NCBI GenBank assembly: GCA_013396915.1
Contig: VWZL01003426.1
Coordinates: 1 to 64,000 of the forward strand
DNA length: 64,000 nt
Origin: Stercorarius parasiticus
Lineage: Eukaryota; Chordata; Aves; Charadriiformes; Stercorariidae
Reading direction: 5' to 3'
The stretch's first letter is position 1. Every line of letters starts with the position of its first letter. Position numbers and translations under genes: made by a program. The notes below the pieces were generated by a model that was given only the letters and a program-made list of their open reading frames with translations, searched no databases and was not told the origin of the DNA. Of this stretch, positions 44,301 through 59,300 are shown one piece after another.

Positions 44301-47300
44301 TGCTACATTTGACATCAATGTCAATGGAATCATTTCGACAAAAACCAAACTGGACTATGAATCCCAGAATAATTATATACTAAATATTTCCTTGTCAGAT
44401 GGAAATACTACTGACTATGCTACGGTGTTTATCAAAGTTACAGATGTCAATGATAACAGTCCTGTGTTTGGTCCACTCAGCGCTACCGTTACCATTCTGG
44501 AGAACATGCCAGCTGGAACTAGTGTTACCAGTGTGTCAGCTACGGATATGGATGAGGGCTTTAATGGATTAGTGGTTTATAGTCTGAGAGGTGGAGAAGG
44601 AAAAATGGATATTGACACCTCAGGATTAATTTTGCTGCAAAAGGTACTGGACAGAGAAGACCAAGGCTCCTATAACTTAACAGTGATTGCCAGTGACCAA
44701 GGCCAGCCCAGGCTGTCCACAGCTCTCAATTTGACAGTCACCATCGATGATGTGAATGACAATTTTCCAGTCTTCTCATTAGATAGATATGAAGTGCGTG
44801 TCCCTGAAGATGAAGTGCTTGGAAGAGCACTACTGACAGTATCTGCAACTGATAGGGATATTGGGGCCAACGCCCTCGTGAAGTACAGAATTGTTAGCCA
44901 GCAGCCTCCAACCTCCTCACCAGTGTTTCTTGTCAATTTGACCACTGGCCAGCTCAGCCTGAGCCAGCAGCTGGATTACGAAGCCATAAATGAATTTGAA
45001 GTAGAAGTGGAGGCATCAGACGGAGGGCAGCCAAGTCTCAGCGCTAAAACGCGTGTTTTTGTGCACGTACTAGATGTCAATGACAACCCACCAGAATTTA
45101 ATCAGGCAGCTTATGATATATTTGTGCTTGAAAACCTACAGAAGGGTAGTCCTATCTACACGTTCAGTGTTACTGACAAGGATGAGGTATGTACCAAATT
45201 AATCTCATCTTGATAAATCAAAATGATGAGTTTTTTCTCTACTAACCTGCAAAAAAGTATAGTAGTAAATGGGCAACAGGAGACTTCTTAAATGGTTGGC
45301 AATAAGTACATTTTGTGTCACCAAAAGTCCATCTTGCTTTCTATGGAGCCAGCAATAAAACTTCCTTAACCAAGGACATTACCAACTTGTACAAAATAGT
45401 TTAATGGCTATATCAGAGAAGGTAAGAAGAGCTTCCCTCCCTATAGATGCGTAACCCAGGACAGAAATTGTTTGTTTCCGTACACATGCATATGAGATAA
45501 ATGCATGTATGTCACACCAGATAGAGAACAGGTTATTATTATTTCTTTTGTTAATGTTCTGTGTTATTGCTTATTACGTTAAAGTAATCAATAGTGGTTT
45601 AATATTGCTTGGTAACTTACTTCTATGTGAGAATGTTTGTTAGTGCATTTCTGCAATGCAGTCAACCTGCCCTTGGTATCAGCTTAATCAGGGAGAAAGG
45701 CAATTGTAAAGCTGATATAGTTTCTTCTTCTTTAATAGGAAATGACACAATTTCACTCTGCTTTATAAAAAGTTGATTCTTTCTCCCCTTGTTTTGTAAT
45801 GAAATTTTATATGCAGCCACAGTACTGGGGAGCTGGTTTGGAGGAAGAGATTTCTGATTTGCTATGATATTCTTGCTCGTGTTAGTTTTAAAGAAGCATA
45901 ACTGTTTCTCCCAGTTCAGACTCCACAGAACTGTGTGTTGCTGCTCCTCGCATCATGGGGATTGGTTTTAGAGAGCTTTAGGGAGAGAATGTGTAGGACC
46001 CAATTAGGGAAGCCCACAGGGGCTTCTACTTACCCCAGTTTCTGTTTGCCAAAGAAGTACATTATTCCCATAGCTCAGGATACAAGATTTCATTTCTTAA
46101 ACCTTGCAAAGTGCTTGTAATGAGAAGTCCTATAGAAATGTCAGGTATTAATTTTAATAAGATTATTTTTTAAACTTAAATATTCATCATTTTAATCTTA
46201 AATGAACTATGTTTCCGTTTTAGACTGGCTTTTCTCAAGGACGCTTTATTCATAACAGTACTTCGTTTACTGTGGATGTCCCCGGAATACTTTCATTAAG
46301 GAATGACACAGAACTGGACAGGGAGACTACATCTGGATTCACTTTACAAGTAAATTTGGGGCAGACTCTGCAGCTTTGTCTCATTTCTGCTTCATTCCCT
46401 CAAACCCTTTTTCATATCTTCATCAGATGGTTAAAATGGCAATACCATCAACTAAAACTCCATTTTTGTTTCTTACTTTGGCAGGTATGGGCAGTTGATG
46501 CTGAAACAAATGGGCTTAATTCAAGTGCCTTGTTCAACATCACTGTTCTGGATGTCAATGATAATAACCCTGAGTTTCAGATGCAGCCGTATAGATTTGC
46601 GATTCTGGAAGGAGATTACGTGTTGGGTGCTCCTGCTAGAGTTGGACGTGTGACTGCTACTGATTTGGATGAGGGAGAGAATGCACGAATTACTTATTAC
46701 TTATCAGCTGAGGATGGGGATAATCCATACAGCATCCAACAGGTATGGTTTTGGTTTTGCTAAAAACAATATTTAGATACTGTTTTCATGAAGTTACTTG
46801 ACATAGTAAGATACATCAGGTAAAAAGAGTAGGCAGTAACCATTCTAGTACACACGAAATCAAACCCAGCGCGTGCTCTGTAGTTGGGAAGTATATGTCA
46901 GTGTCCAAACACTAAGATATACTGGTCAGACATTGCTTGGAATCTGAACTATATTTGTCCAAAGGAGAACAGAGGATTTCAATTCCTCATCTCTTTTGAG
47001 AACTCAAGTGTACAAGAGTTATCAAAATGATCCGTGTGTGAACTCTATTACCTTCTCTAGGATGGAACCATTTTGGCTAATGGCTATTTAGACCGAGAAA
47101 CTAAAGAGAAGTATGAGCTGCTGTTGGTGGCATCCGACAACGGAGTACCTCAAAGGCAGGTAATAGAGAGGAACACATTATTCTTTATTTGCAGCTTCCT
47201 TTTATTCATAAATTTAAGTGTCTGTGCATTTTCTTAATCATGGTTTTCTCCCGCCACACGCCAGAATTTCACACATGTCAGCATTCAAGTATTAGATGTG

Positions 47301-50300
47301 AATGACAACCCTCCGCAGTTTACAAAAGCACAATACTCGGCAAATGTACATGTAGCAACAGCAAAAGAAGGAGTGTCTGTGCTATTCGTGTCTGCTACTG
47401 ACCTTGACGTTGGGAACAATTCTGTTATTTCATACAGGTAAATGTCTGTGAAGTTATTAAGTATCTTTTGTTAAAGAATCTATTGGGTTTGCGTGGCAAG
47501 GTTTTGCTAGCAGGGGGGCTACAGGGGTGGCTTCTGTGAGAAGCTGCTAGAAGCTTCCTCCATGTCCAAAAGCGCCAGTGCCGGCTGGCTCCAAGACACA
47601 TCCACCGCTGGCCAAGGTTGAGCCCATCGTCAATGGTGGTAGTGCCTCTGGGATAACATATTTAACAAGAGGAAAAAACACCTGCACAATTGCAGGAGTG
47701 AGAATATGTGAGAGCAAGAACTCTGCAGACATCAAGGTCAGTGAAGAAGGAGGGGGAGGAGGTGCTCCAGGCGCTGGAGCAGAGATTCCCCTGCAGCCCA
47801 TGATGAAGACCTGTGTGAATGCTCTTTTTCATGATGGAAGACATACTTGGAGATAAAAATGTTTATATATATTTAGGCTAATAACACAGCAATTAAAACC
47901 CGTTGCTTAGCTGTTCTTTATAAACAGACAAATACCGTCTGTTGCATGCTTGTTACAGATGTAACAGTAAGTAGATGGTACTTCCAATGTCATTAATATG
48001 AATGTTATACTGATTTCTCTTTAATGCAGCCTCATGAACCGTTCTGATGATTTCCAGATAAATAACCACACTGGAGAAATCACCCTCAGCAGTAACTTGG
48101 ACCATATCACAACTGACACAGTTGTTACACTGATAGTTATTGCTGCTGATCGTGGAGTTCCTCAGCTTACATCAAATGGTAAATGGTAACTTTTCACCTT
48201 TTTTTCCCCCCCACATAAACGTAACCTTTGCAAACATTGAAATTTGAAATTTATACCATTGCTCTCAAGTTGAAATGAATTAGGACTAGAATCCATGTTA
48301 CATTCCAGTAATGATGAATATTTGCTTTTTACCCTTTGATTTCCTCCCAGCTGATCGTATTAACAGAAAGCTGTATTTAATAATTCTGGTTAGAAATACA
48401 ATTTTGTAGTTCCGCAGTGGTGTTTATGGTACAAAAAACAGGACTTCATAGCAGATTCTAAACAGATGTGTTAGAATAATACTGATAATGTGTTTCTCTT
48501 TCAGTTTTATTTTATTTTCTTAGATTTAGAAACACTTACACAAATTAGAAACTGGCAAATAACCCTCAAACAAGTTTCTGCTCTTTCAAAAAATATTCAT
48601 TGGTATTTTCTGTAACTTTTTCATGCATTATTAGGGGTTAGCTTTGATTTATCATGAACAGGAGAAACAACTGATTTTCTTAAAAAAGGATGAGTGGCCA
48701 GGATAGAATTTGCACTCACATGGTTTTAGGTATATCCCTTCTCTTTTGTTACAAAGCAGTTTAGCAGAAAATTTCTAGGGAGTGGAAAATATCTGCATAA
48801 CCCATTAACTTCAAATTGGTGATCCTTCCTTTCCTATCGTATAGAAGCAACACTGCTGTGAAGTGGGGTTATTCTGGAACATTAGTGAGGTGTAAAAGGC
48901 ATCATGTTTTATGTGTTACATATTAATCCTTATTATTATTGACTTTATTATTTTTTTTTCTTCTCATTCCTCTTTCCTACATGCCGATTTCTGTCATTTT
49001 CTATTAGTTCCACAAAAATTTAGGGAAATGGAGCACAAAGCATGATTTTTTGAGCAGCAACTTCACTATTTTAATTTGTTTTCTCTCATTAGCCTCTGTT
49101 ACCCTCTACTTGCTGGTAAACGACACTAGCTTTGGACTGACTTTCGATAGCTCCAGCTACGAGTTCAGCATTCAAGAAAATGAACCAGCTGGGACTGCTG
49201 TTGGCGTGGTGAAGGCTCTGACTGGAAGCATAGCTGTACAAGTAGTGTACTCTCTGAAGTCTCATAGCAACAAGTTCTCTGTTAATGACCAAGGAGACAT
49301 TGTGGCTCTTGCCGGGCTAGATCGAGAAGAAGTCGACCTATACAGCATCATTGTAGAAGCTGTTGATTCTGTGGTGCCACCCAATACAGCTGTTGCTTTG
49401 GTACAGTATCATGCATTTTAAAATATCTTTTAAAAGGGATTATAAAATATGTTTAAAAATATATTAAAAATCAAGCAACATCTGGATAACTGTCATCTGT
49501 TATGCAAGCACAAGGATTTTGAGAGCCTTTTGTTTAATTTCCCCTTTTCTTTCTGAGGAGATATTACTGTCGTGAAATATTGTCAACTTCCCAAATTCTC
49601 TCACTTCCTGAGAGTTCCTCTGTGAACAACCCACAACCAGAGAAACTGATTAACGTTGAAACTGATGCTGTGCATGGTTCTTTCAAATGCATGAGGTAGA
49701 TGAGTCAAAAAGTCCCCAATTATTAATCCTGCTCATCTCTTCCAATTAGAGTATGTGTTATCTCATTTGTAGCAGTTGAGAATAAAAAAAATAAAAGTAC
49801 TGAGATGCTGAAGTTGTCAAAACGCTCAAATGCTGAAAAATGCTGAAGTTGTTCTGTATCCCTTTGGCTTTTAGTTTGGAGGGGGTTTTTGTACCTTTGT
49901 TTGGATTTTTTTTTCCTATAGGCTTCCATAGACTAAAATGAATCAAAATTCTCCTTTGGATACTGTTCTACAGCTCAAATATTTGTCTCTTTTTTTGTTT
50001 TTTCTTTTTTTTTCTTTTTTTTTTTAAATACAGGTAACTGTGAGAGTAACTGACACCAATGACAATGCTCCGGCCTTCTCAACATTGATCCAAACTAAGT
50101 TATCAGCTCCTGAGAATGCAGCTAGTCTAGACTTGGGCATATTTTCTGCTACTGATCTGGATATAGGAGTTAACGCACTTATAAGCTACTCTTTGCAAGA
50201 CGATTTTGCTGGAATGTTCCATATCAACAGTTCCACTGGCAAGTTGACGACAAAAAAATCCTTAGACAGAGAGATGATGGACAATTACCAATTGGAAATA

Positions 50301-53300
50301 GTTGTAAGTTGACAAATTTGATGGAAGTTCACAAAATTCTCAACATAAAAAAGAGAAAATACCGAATCATCACAAGAAAAACACTTTATCTGAGGGAATT
50401 CCATTAGAATTCATTAATGAATTTTGACTTGCACCCAGAGTTTTGTTTTCTGCTGTGTAAATTAGTATTAGTGAATAAACAACTCATGACCATCAGATCT
50501 TAAAGGTGACGGTCACATGCTAGCTTACTGTGACATCTGCAAAGCATTCCTGAGTCCATTTTAGACCATGCAGCTGCCATAATGCTGTATTGCTCTTACT
50601 GCTTTGCCAATCCATATTGATTGTCCCTTTCCTTTATTTTTTTCATTTTTCAAAATTATATATTTAGACCATTTTAAAATACCTGAAATATAGATTTCCA
50701 AGTTAAAATAATAAAAAAAAAAGTCGACAGCATAAAGTTTCATCCAACATTCATGTGGGTATCTATTTATTATGGCTGATTTAATAGATTTTTACTGCTA
50801 TTAATCAGATAAAATATTGTGCATACAAAGAAGTGTTCCAGCACTGGCCATTGTGTTCAAATATATTTTAAGGGGATCTTTAGCACTAACATGTAATTGA
50901 ACAGGTCAAGGAACTTGTGGAACATATACAGGACAGCAAGGAAACTTACTAAAAATAGAACAGCGTCTTCTGAAAATTTTAGAATTAATAAAAGCAGACA
51001 CTTTTTAAGACTAATTGAGAATTGTCTATATGTACCTCTAGATTATAACTTTTCTATGGTTTGTTAGTGCAATGGAAAACTGCACTGTGAATTTGCCACA
51101 TACTGGCTGCTCTCACTATTCGTTTTGTAGACATTTCAAGCCTCCAAAATGCGAGGCATTTCCTTATTCTTTGAAATGCCACATGACAGATAGGCATCTT
51201 CATACCATGGTTTTATTGCCATGATGTAGTGCCACATCTGATGACATGACACCTTTGACCTGGATCCAGGCTTAAGCAATTGATTAACTGTTCATGAAAC
51301 GAGGCAGAGCATGAGATAGGGTGAGGATACCAGCTGCAGAAAGACCTGCAACATTTAATGAAGCACAGGGCTAGAGCAGTGTAATTGGGTGATAACTAAT
51401 CCAGCAGAAACTCTTCTGAGACAAAGTTTCCTTTCACAATTTTCAGAACAATATTGAACTGGTAAAATAAGTTTGTATCAACGTAGTGCTGCATTCAATG
51501 ACAAGTTGTTCCTTCACAGGCCACTGATTCTGGCAAACCACCGCTATCTGCAAGCTTAGTTCTAAGGATCACTGTGGAAGATGTGAATGACAACCCGCCA
51601 GAGTTCCTCCAGAAATCGTACTCTGTGACTGTAAAAGAGAATGAGCCTCCACGTGTGGTACGTGGCATTAAGAATAAATTGGCTGTTCGGCACCTGTTTT
51701 CTTTATGTAAGCTTGGAAGTGGTAGTAATCTATGATGACTGTGCATTGGTGAACATATTTTTTTCCTTTGTGGAGCCTATAAAATCACACAGTGTGTTCA
51801 TTTTATATGACAGTGGACTGCCTATCCCACCCACTCTTCCTAAAACTCTCTTTGTGCCGCTCTCCCTTTCCCTCCTGTCCCCAGCAGTGATGCCACCCTG
51901 TGTGGATCTAGTTTTCAGAGGACGTACAGGCAGCGTGTTTTAAAGATGCTGTAGGTGTTGTGCATGTATCCAGCATCCCCCTGTTCTTAAGGTTTGCTGT
52001 CTTCTCACAGTATATCCATTTCTGGCTCGGTATCTGCCTTGCAGATGTGAACTAATGGTTTACAGGAATCAAGGGAAGAGTTACCACCTAAGAATCTGTA
52101 CCATCTGTTACCAGCCACGCTATATTCTGTGTCAGTATTCTAGCAATGCAAGTAACAGCCATATGAGTAGTTCAGTCAGTAAACACTGTATAGTTAAATA
52201 CCACTCTTGTGTGTATGTTTTGCCACTCTCATGGTTCTGCTCTAAACCTGTTGGGTTTTTGTTTGTTTTTTCTCATTTAGATTTTGAGTGCAGCAGCCAC
52301 AGATAAAGATATAGGGTACAACGCCATTATTCATTACACCATAATTGGAGAGACTTCTTCATTTCGTGTTGGAGAACTTTCTGGAAATATTACAACTCTT
52401 CAACCTCTGGACTATGAAAGTCGTTCCCAGTACACATTTATTCTGAAAGCTTTCAATCCTGGAGAGCCACATCTCCAGGACACAGCAAACATTACAGGTA
52501 GCTCTATTTTACCACAGAAGTTACCTTTGTTTCCCTTAGGGAATATTTCAGCATGTGTAATTATAAGGCATAAAGACAGCCTTCAGGACTAATACAGTCT
52601 GCTAAAGCAAATTATCAGAAATGATGATGTGTCCTTTTGCCTATAGCCAGATGAATTTTTTTCTTAAAAAATGTTTGGCTTGTCAAAAATGAAGATTTTT
52701 CACACAAACTGAGATTACTTACTTCAGTGTTATCCACAAATTTTTCTATGGCATTTTTTGAGTACCTATTGACATTTTGATTGAAAAGGTTTCCAAAAAC
52801 ACAGTTCGGTTATTTTTCTGTTTATTAACAGGAAGCCTGCTTCTAGGGCAATAAAAACCTGTTGACAATGATTTTTAGTGTTGTTAAAATAACAGTACTA
52901 GATTGCTGTTGTTTTTTTCCTGAAAAAAAAAAAAAATATCTTTTTTTCCCAACACAACGTAAAAGATTTCCATGAAGTTGGTAGCCTGGTTTTTGGCCAG
53001 CCCTAGTTTCGATCAGTACAACTGAAAGTATCAGTCCCATTACCTGTAGTTCTGTGTTATTTATGTTACTGTATTGCCAGTTTCACTAATTGTGGGCCAG
53101 GTCACGTACAAATAATAAAAATAAGCAATCCTGTCTCACAACGCTTGCAATCCAAGCCAAAACCTAGAGATACCAGATGAATATGGACACAGAAAGGAGC
53201 CCAGTGAAACAACAAGATGATATTATTCGTGACAGATAATAGTGACAGCATGCTGGCCAGAAGTGCAGCCATTGTGGGAAACTATTGCTTGAGTAGTAAA

Positions 53301-56300
53301 TAATTTAATCCACAAAGGCAAGCATTTTGAAGTACAGAAAGCAAGGTTGCCATGTGGTTTAAATTGAGAGAGCTCCAACTCAATTGAGAGGAGCTGAAGA
53401 AATAGCTTGTAACCATTTAGGTGAAACTCATGTTTACACTTGGACCTTTCTTTCTTAGTTACTGTGGAAGATGTTAATGAAGAAGGACCCATATTTGACA
53501 AGCCCTCATATTACGGGATCCTTCTAGACAATTCTACAGCTGGCACACTGGTAGTAGATGTCAATGCAAGAGATGAAAGCATGGGTTATGATGAAGGCAT
53601 TTTCTACAATATTTCTGGTATGTTAGAAAAAAAATCTTACCGGTGTTTATTACTGGGGTACTGGCATACTGCTAATCTAAACTGCTCGACAGAAGAATGA
53701 GAGATAATGATCATACATTGAAGTGGCAGGTTCTAACTGGATATAAAGGGGAAAAAAGTCCTCTGTGAGGATAACAAAGTACTGCCCAGAAAGGCTATCC
53801 TTGGAGGTTTTCAGCACCTTATGGATCAAAGCCCTGAGCAACCGGCTCTGAATTCATTCATGATCCTGCTCTGAGCCAAGAGGTTGGACTAGAGGCCTCA
53901 CAGGGGCCTTCCAGCCCAGGTGATTCTGGGAGGCAGATGCAGAATCAAGAGAGGCCAGGTGTCTTGCTCCAGATCACATATACAGATTAGGATTTCAACC
54001 TGTGTCTCTTAAATCCTGGGCATATAATTCAGTTGCTTGTCTCTGCTGGCTCTGTCGACATCTCCAACACCTGTTTTTGCCTCTTCAGGTGGAAACTCAG
54101 ATGGCCTCTTCAGTCTTTCCAGTACCACAGGAGTACTCACCTTAACAAGAGATTTATCCAAGCAGATTGATCCCCTGTATTACTCCTTGATAGTCACTGC
54201 TACGGATTCAGGTCTGCCGCCTCTCTCAACTTCTGTAAAGGTACTAAAATTTCTCTTGGTGTCTACTTATGCAGTTTATTCCCCAGATTGTTTTATTCTA
54301 AACTGAGTGTGACTACACCAGGAAATGGGTATTAGTGAGGTGAAACTATGCAAAACAGGAATCAGAATGTCAGAGTCCCACTTTTGTTTCAGGAGCAGGA
54401 TATAAGATGATAACAGCTCTAAAGTTATGCTGCTATAGCAATAGCTGACATGCCACCCATCTTTGTTTTGATTATTCCATTTCAGAAAAGACAGACAGAA
54501 GCTCTATACAGTGAGAGATGAAGATTAGAGGAGTGGAGACTTCTGTGCAAGGTCAAAGAGTGGGACAGTCAGAGGGGATGTAATGGAAGTATGTGATATA
54601 ATAAACAGCAGACAGCAAATAAAGTCTTCGTGTTTATTTTCCTATAATACAAGAAAAAAAAAATTAAGTTGAAGACTGAGAATGTAAATATGATAAAATA
54701 AATATTTTTTTACACAGTGCTTATAACTGACTGGTGATCTTTTGCCACTAAATAACACAGCTTAGCAGAATCCAAAAAAACGACCAGAAATGTATGGGGA
54801 TAAAGACATGTAGAAAATTATATTCAACAGGATCTTAAAACATAGACTTACGAGCCATCATTCTTCAGAGCATTGGACAGCAGCTGTCTGGTATCATTTA
54901 GAAATAAATTGTATTTATTTTTGTGAAGCAGTAGGCACTATTTATTTATCGCCTGTCACCATTTTTCATATACAGTCAGTTATAATAATTTCAAAATACT
55001 GTACTGATAAGCTCCTGCTCTGCTCATACATTCTCCAGTGGAAGAATTTGTTGCAAATACAGATCAGTACCTCTTTCTGAGAGCTGTTTAGCTAGACAAT
55101 TGATTTGAATCGTGCTATATGCAATGAACTGGAATCCCTCTCTATGTTTTGGAAAGTATACAGGTAAACCTAAATGGAGTTGGTTGCTGGCATTTTTCAC
55201 TAATCTTTGCTGCTTTCAAGGTACTAATGTGTCAAACTCGGCATGCACCCATCATACACTTTTTTGTATTGATAAAGTTCTGGACTTCTGCTGTTGCATA
55301 GCTGAATAGAAAAGCCTGCTAAGCCTGAAAACATAACCCCTGTAGTCATCTCCTTTTCTCCGCAGGTGTCAGTAACGATAGCTCCCGTCAGCATTTCATT
55401 CCCGGTGTTCTCTGAAGCAGCCTATCAGCCTGCCCCTCTGAGCGAGAAGACGCTGCCAGATACGTTTGTTGTACAGATCAGTGTGCTGTATAAGGTCCCT
55501 GTGATATACAGTATTGTATCTGGAGATGAAAAGGGTGAGCTCTTTATTTGAAATAGCAAGAAAGAGGGTGTGTTAAACAACCAGTGCTGCAGAGCACTTA
55601 GGTTTCAGATTGTTTCTTCTCTCTCTCCTTTTGCTTTTATCTCAGCTCTACAGCCACTAATACTGGATGTGTATCAACCAGGTGTACAAATTTGATACAG
55701 ATCAGGTGTGGGCACATGACTGAGTTTCTGTCAGATTAGCTAGAGACACGTGAGACAGCTGACTGCACCAGCTCTATACGTTTTTATGTCTGCTACAGGA
55801 AGATCACGTGGTACCTGATCAGGCATAAAGTTACGGTGCCTGGAGGAAGAATACCTCATTCAGCATAAAGACTGCTGGTAGAAAAACTAACACAGCAATA
55901 TTTTCTTAACAAACATGAATGTGTAGAGTAAGTTTACATGGGATCAATTGGACTAGGCTGCCCAGGGAAGTGGTTCAATCACCATCCCTGGAGGTATTTA
56001 AAAAACCGGTAGACGTGGTGCTTAGGGACATGATTTGGTGGTGGTTTTGGCAGTGTTGGGTTGATGGTTGGACTTGATGATCTTAAAGGTCCCTTCCAAC
56101 CTAGACAATTCTATGATTCTATGATCAGTGCTTTGTCATGTGTCTTTTCTCACTAAACTGATTTTATTGTATCATCAAACATAGCCACTTTATATTTCTC
56201 TTTTGTAAAATGTTTTGTATGAAGTTGTGCCCCCCCTGAAGTTATTTGCAGAATTCCTCATCTTCACTAAGAACAGGACTTCATAGGAAATAAAATAGTT

Positions 56301-59300
56301 TCTGGTTGAAACAGGGAAAATTACCTCTGACTGTTTCAGAGGAAGGCGAAGACCTTCTGACTGGAGAGTGGTAGAGTGAACTTCTCCCCTTTGGTTCCAA
56401 TCTGACCTTCTGAATTATTTGTTTTTGTTAATTACAGCCCTGGATACATCTGACATTCTTGTAAATCCATGTTGAATTTTATTTTATTCTTTGAAGAATG
56501 CTGTAACATACGGTATTCATAACAATAATGTGTAGTTTGCACTGAAGGGTTCGTATCTTCAGTTTTAACTAATAAAATCACAAACAGAATAATTTATGGT
56601 TTTGTTTTTTTTTTTTTTTTAAACAGGGTATTTCATTATCGATTCATCCACTGGTATCGTCAGAACAAGAAAGAATTTGAAACTGGAAGATTTTCCAGTC
56701 GTTTTCAATGTGCGAGCAACAGACTCATCTGATGCTAACATATTTAATCAAGTTTCTGTGACTGTGGAAGTTATTGATGTAAATGATTTCCCTCCTGTTT
56801 TCCCATCCTCTCTAGTAGAAGAGAGACTGGAAGAGGTAAGAAAACGTCATCCACACCGAATCACAGAAATAAATCCGCAAAATAATAATAATAATTAAAA
56901 AAAATCTTTTGGTGAGTATAGAAGGAAACCTTCTGGAACTTGACTGCTTGCCATTCTCTTCCGTCATATGATGTTTTAAGGTTTATTTCAAGCTGAAAAT
57001 GCCAGTCCACAAAGAGAATGATCTAGAAGTGTGGACATATTGAAGGAAAAGTGAATCTTTTACTAGTAAGGGGCTTCACGAAGGAAAAACAGCCACTCCA
57101 TTTTGCATGTTTGCACACAGAGAATATTCAAGTGCATTCAAAATCTAGCGAATGTGCTGGGCACCTCATAGACTCTCACCCAGTCTTTTGTGATGGAGCT
57201 TCATATAGAGAAGTAGCAGGCAAAAGTCTCTAATTTAGCGACGTTTCTCATCTTGCTCATATGCAATCTGTGGTGATTCTTCCTGACACTAAGTAATCGG
57301 TAGCAGAAAGCAAACCAGATTTCAGTTCGTGGCTGTTATGTTATGATAACACAGCATTTAATTATGCAAAGGCATCTAGCTCAACATTTCACTCTTAAAT
57401 TTTCAAGCAACACTTTTCACACTTTAATCTGCTAGCTACTTTTTTAAAAAGAAGCACACTGATCATGTTTATATTTTATACAGCATGTACCTTGACTTTT
57501 GAGATTTCCAGCTGATTCACTCACATTCTCTTTTAACAGCCACAAGTGATTTAAAATCTAGTCCATTTCTAACATTGAGCTAAATATAGGTTTAATTATC
57601 GCACCTATTTTTAATGTTCCCAGTTAGTTTAATGCAGAAGAGTTAGAATCACATTTCCCAACCTTAAAAATTGATTTCCATGTGAAATATTTACGCAGTA
57701 GGAATTGCTGAATGCCCTGTGGGATCAAGTGACTTCAGGTCAGGTCTCAAATGGCTGTGCGAGTGAAACTGATATTTACTGTTAATCTTCATGATAATCT
57801 TGAAATAACATTTTTTAAAAGGAAGAAATAGAGTATTTATTTTGAAAAGAGTAATTATTAACCAAATAGCGTTCAGAAAGAAACATGATTTGTCAGAGTT
57901 AGGTTGATGATTGGACTAGATGATCTGAAAGGTCCCTTCCAACCTAGACAATTCTATGACTCCGTCATTTTGCAGTTGAGAACATCCATTGGGTTTCATA
58001 GGAGTAGAGGTTGTTAAACATGAATAATTCCTCCTCAGCCAGTCAGATGCTTGAGGTTAACATTTGGCCTGTTTGAAATCATGGTGCTTTTTCTTCCTGA
58101 AGACTGCTGCTGTAGGTAGAGACATGGGGGAGGAAGTAGTTCTTTTCTGTAAATTACAGAAAACAAGAGATTCTCTCACTGTGCTGAATGAGTTGTATAA
58201 TTTTGATTTTAAAACGTCTACTATTGTAAGTGTACGCAGTGGCTGTTACTTCCCCCTTTCACATGTTACAAGAAATCACAGCGAACCAAAGTCTCTGACA
58301 GCCTCAAATCTGTTCTTCATCCACAGAATTTACCCCCTACTCAGATTGGCCAGCTGAAAGCTCAGGATAATGATACAGGTAGAAATGGCTTCCTAACTTA
58401 TGGCATTCTCAGTGGAGACAGACTTAAATTCAGGATAGATGAAGCAACTGGAATTCTTTATTCCACCGCCTCCTTCGATTATGAAGAGGAACCTAGAGAG
58501 TATCAGGTTTGCTTTAGATTCCTTAAGTCTTTCCATTATTCACAACTCTTTATCTTTCCCTTGGACAACAGGTGACACTTTTGTTTTTGTTTAGCTTGAT
58601 ATTGCTTGAACGTTTTACGCATTGTTTTAGAATATGAGCTTTTCAAGATGTGATGCATTATTAAAGCAAGACACTGCCTTTAGACTACAACGAAATTCAA
58701 GTAAGGCTCATTGTTCACCTGTCCTACAAACTCTCAAATGCTTCAGCACATAAATAACTAACTTCACAATGACAGCTCGAGTATTCAGTGCTGTCTGTTT
58801 GCTTGAATCTGTACTCAACTGAGATCTTGCAGATACAATTCTCAGTTAATTTTTATTGTTGCTGCCACTGCTGGATTTCTTTTTTATGATCTTATTTTGC
58901 TTGAAGCAAAAATATTGATGAATTTGTTGGTTCTATATAGAAAGGCTTTTTTATTGAAACCTATTCCTTGAGTTTTCAATAATCTTTTCGAGGTGAAATC
59001 AGAATTTGACTTTACGTTTCTAAGAATACTGCAAAGTTTAAAATTCACCAGGATTTTTTAATCCTTATGCAAGTACCTATTTGTGTGATTTCTCATTACC
59101 AATAATTGTGCAACTTACAGATTGTGATATATGCTGAAGATGATGGAATCCCTGAGAAGAAAAGAGGTTACTGCACAGTTATTATAAAGATCATTGATGC
59201 TAATGACTGCCCACCTGTCTTCGATCCAGTGACTGAATTCAGTGTGAATGAAAATGCGCCTGTGGGATTCATAGTTGGAAAAATCACAGCAACGGACAGA

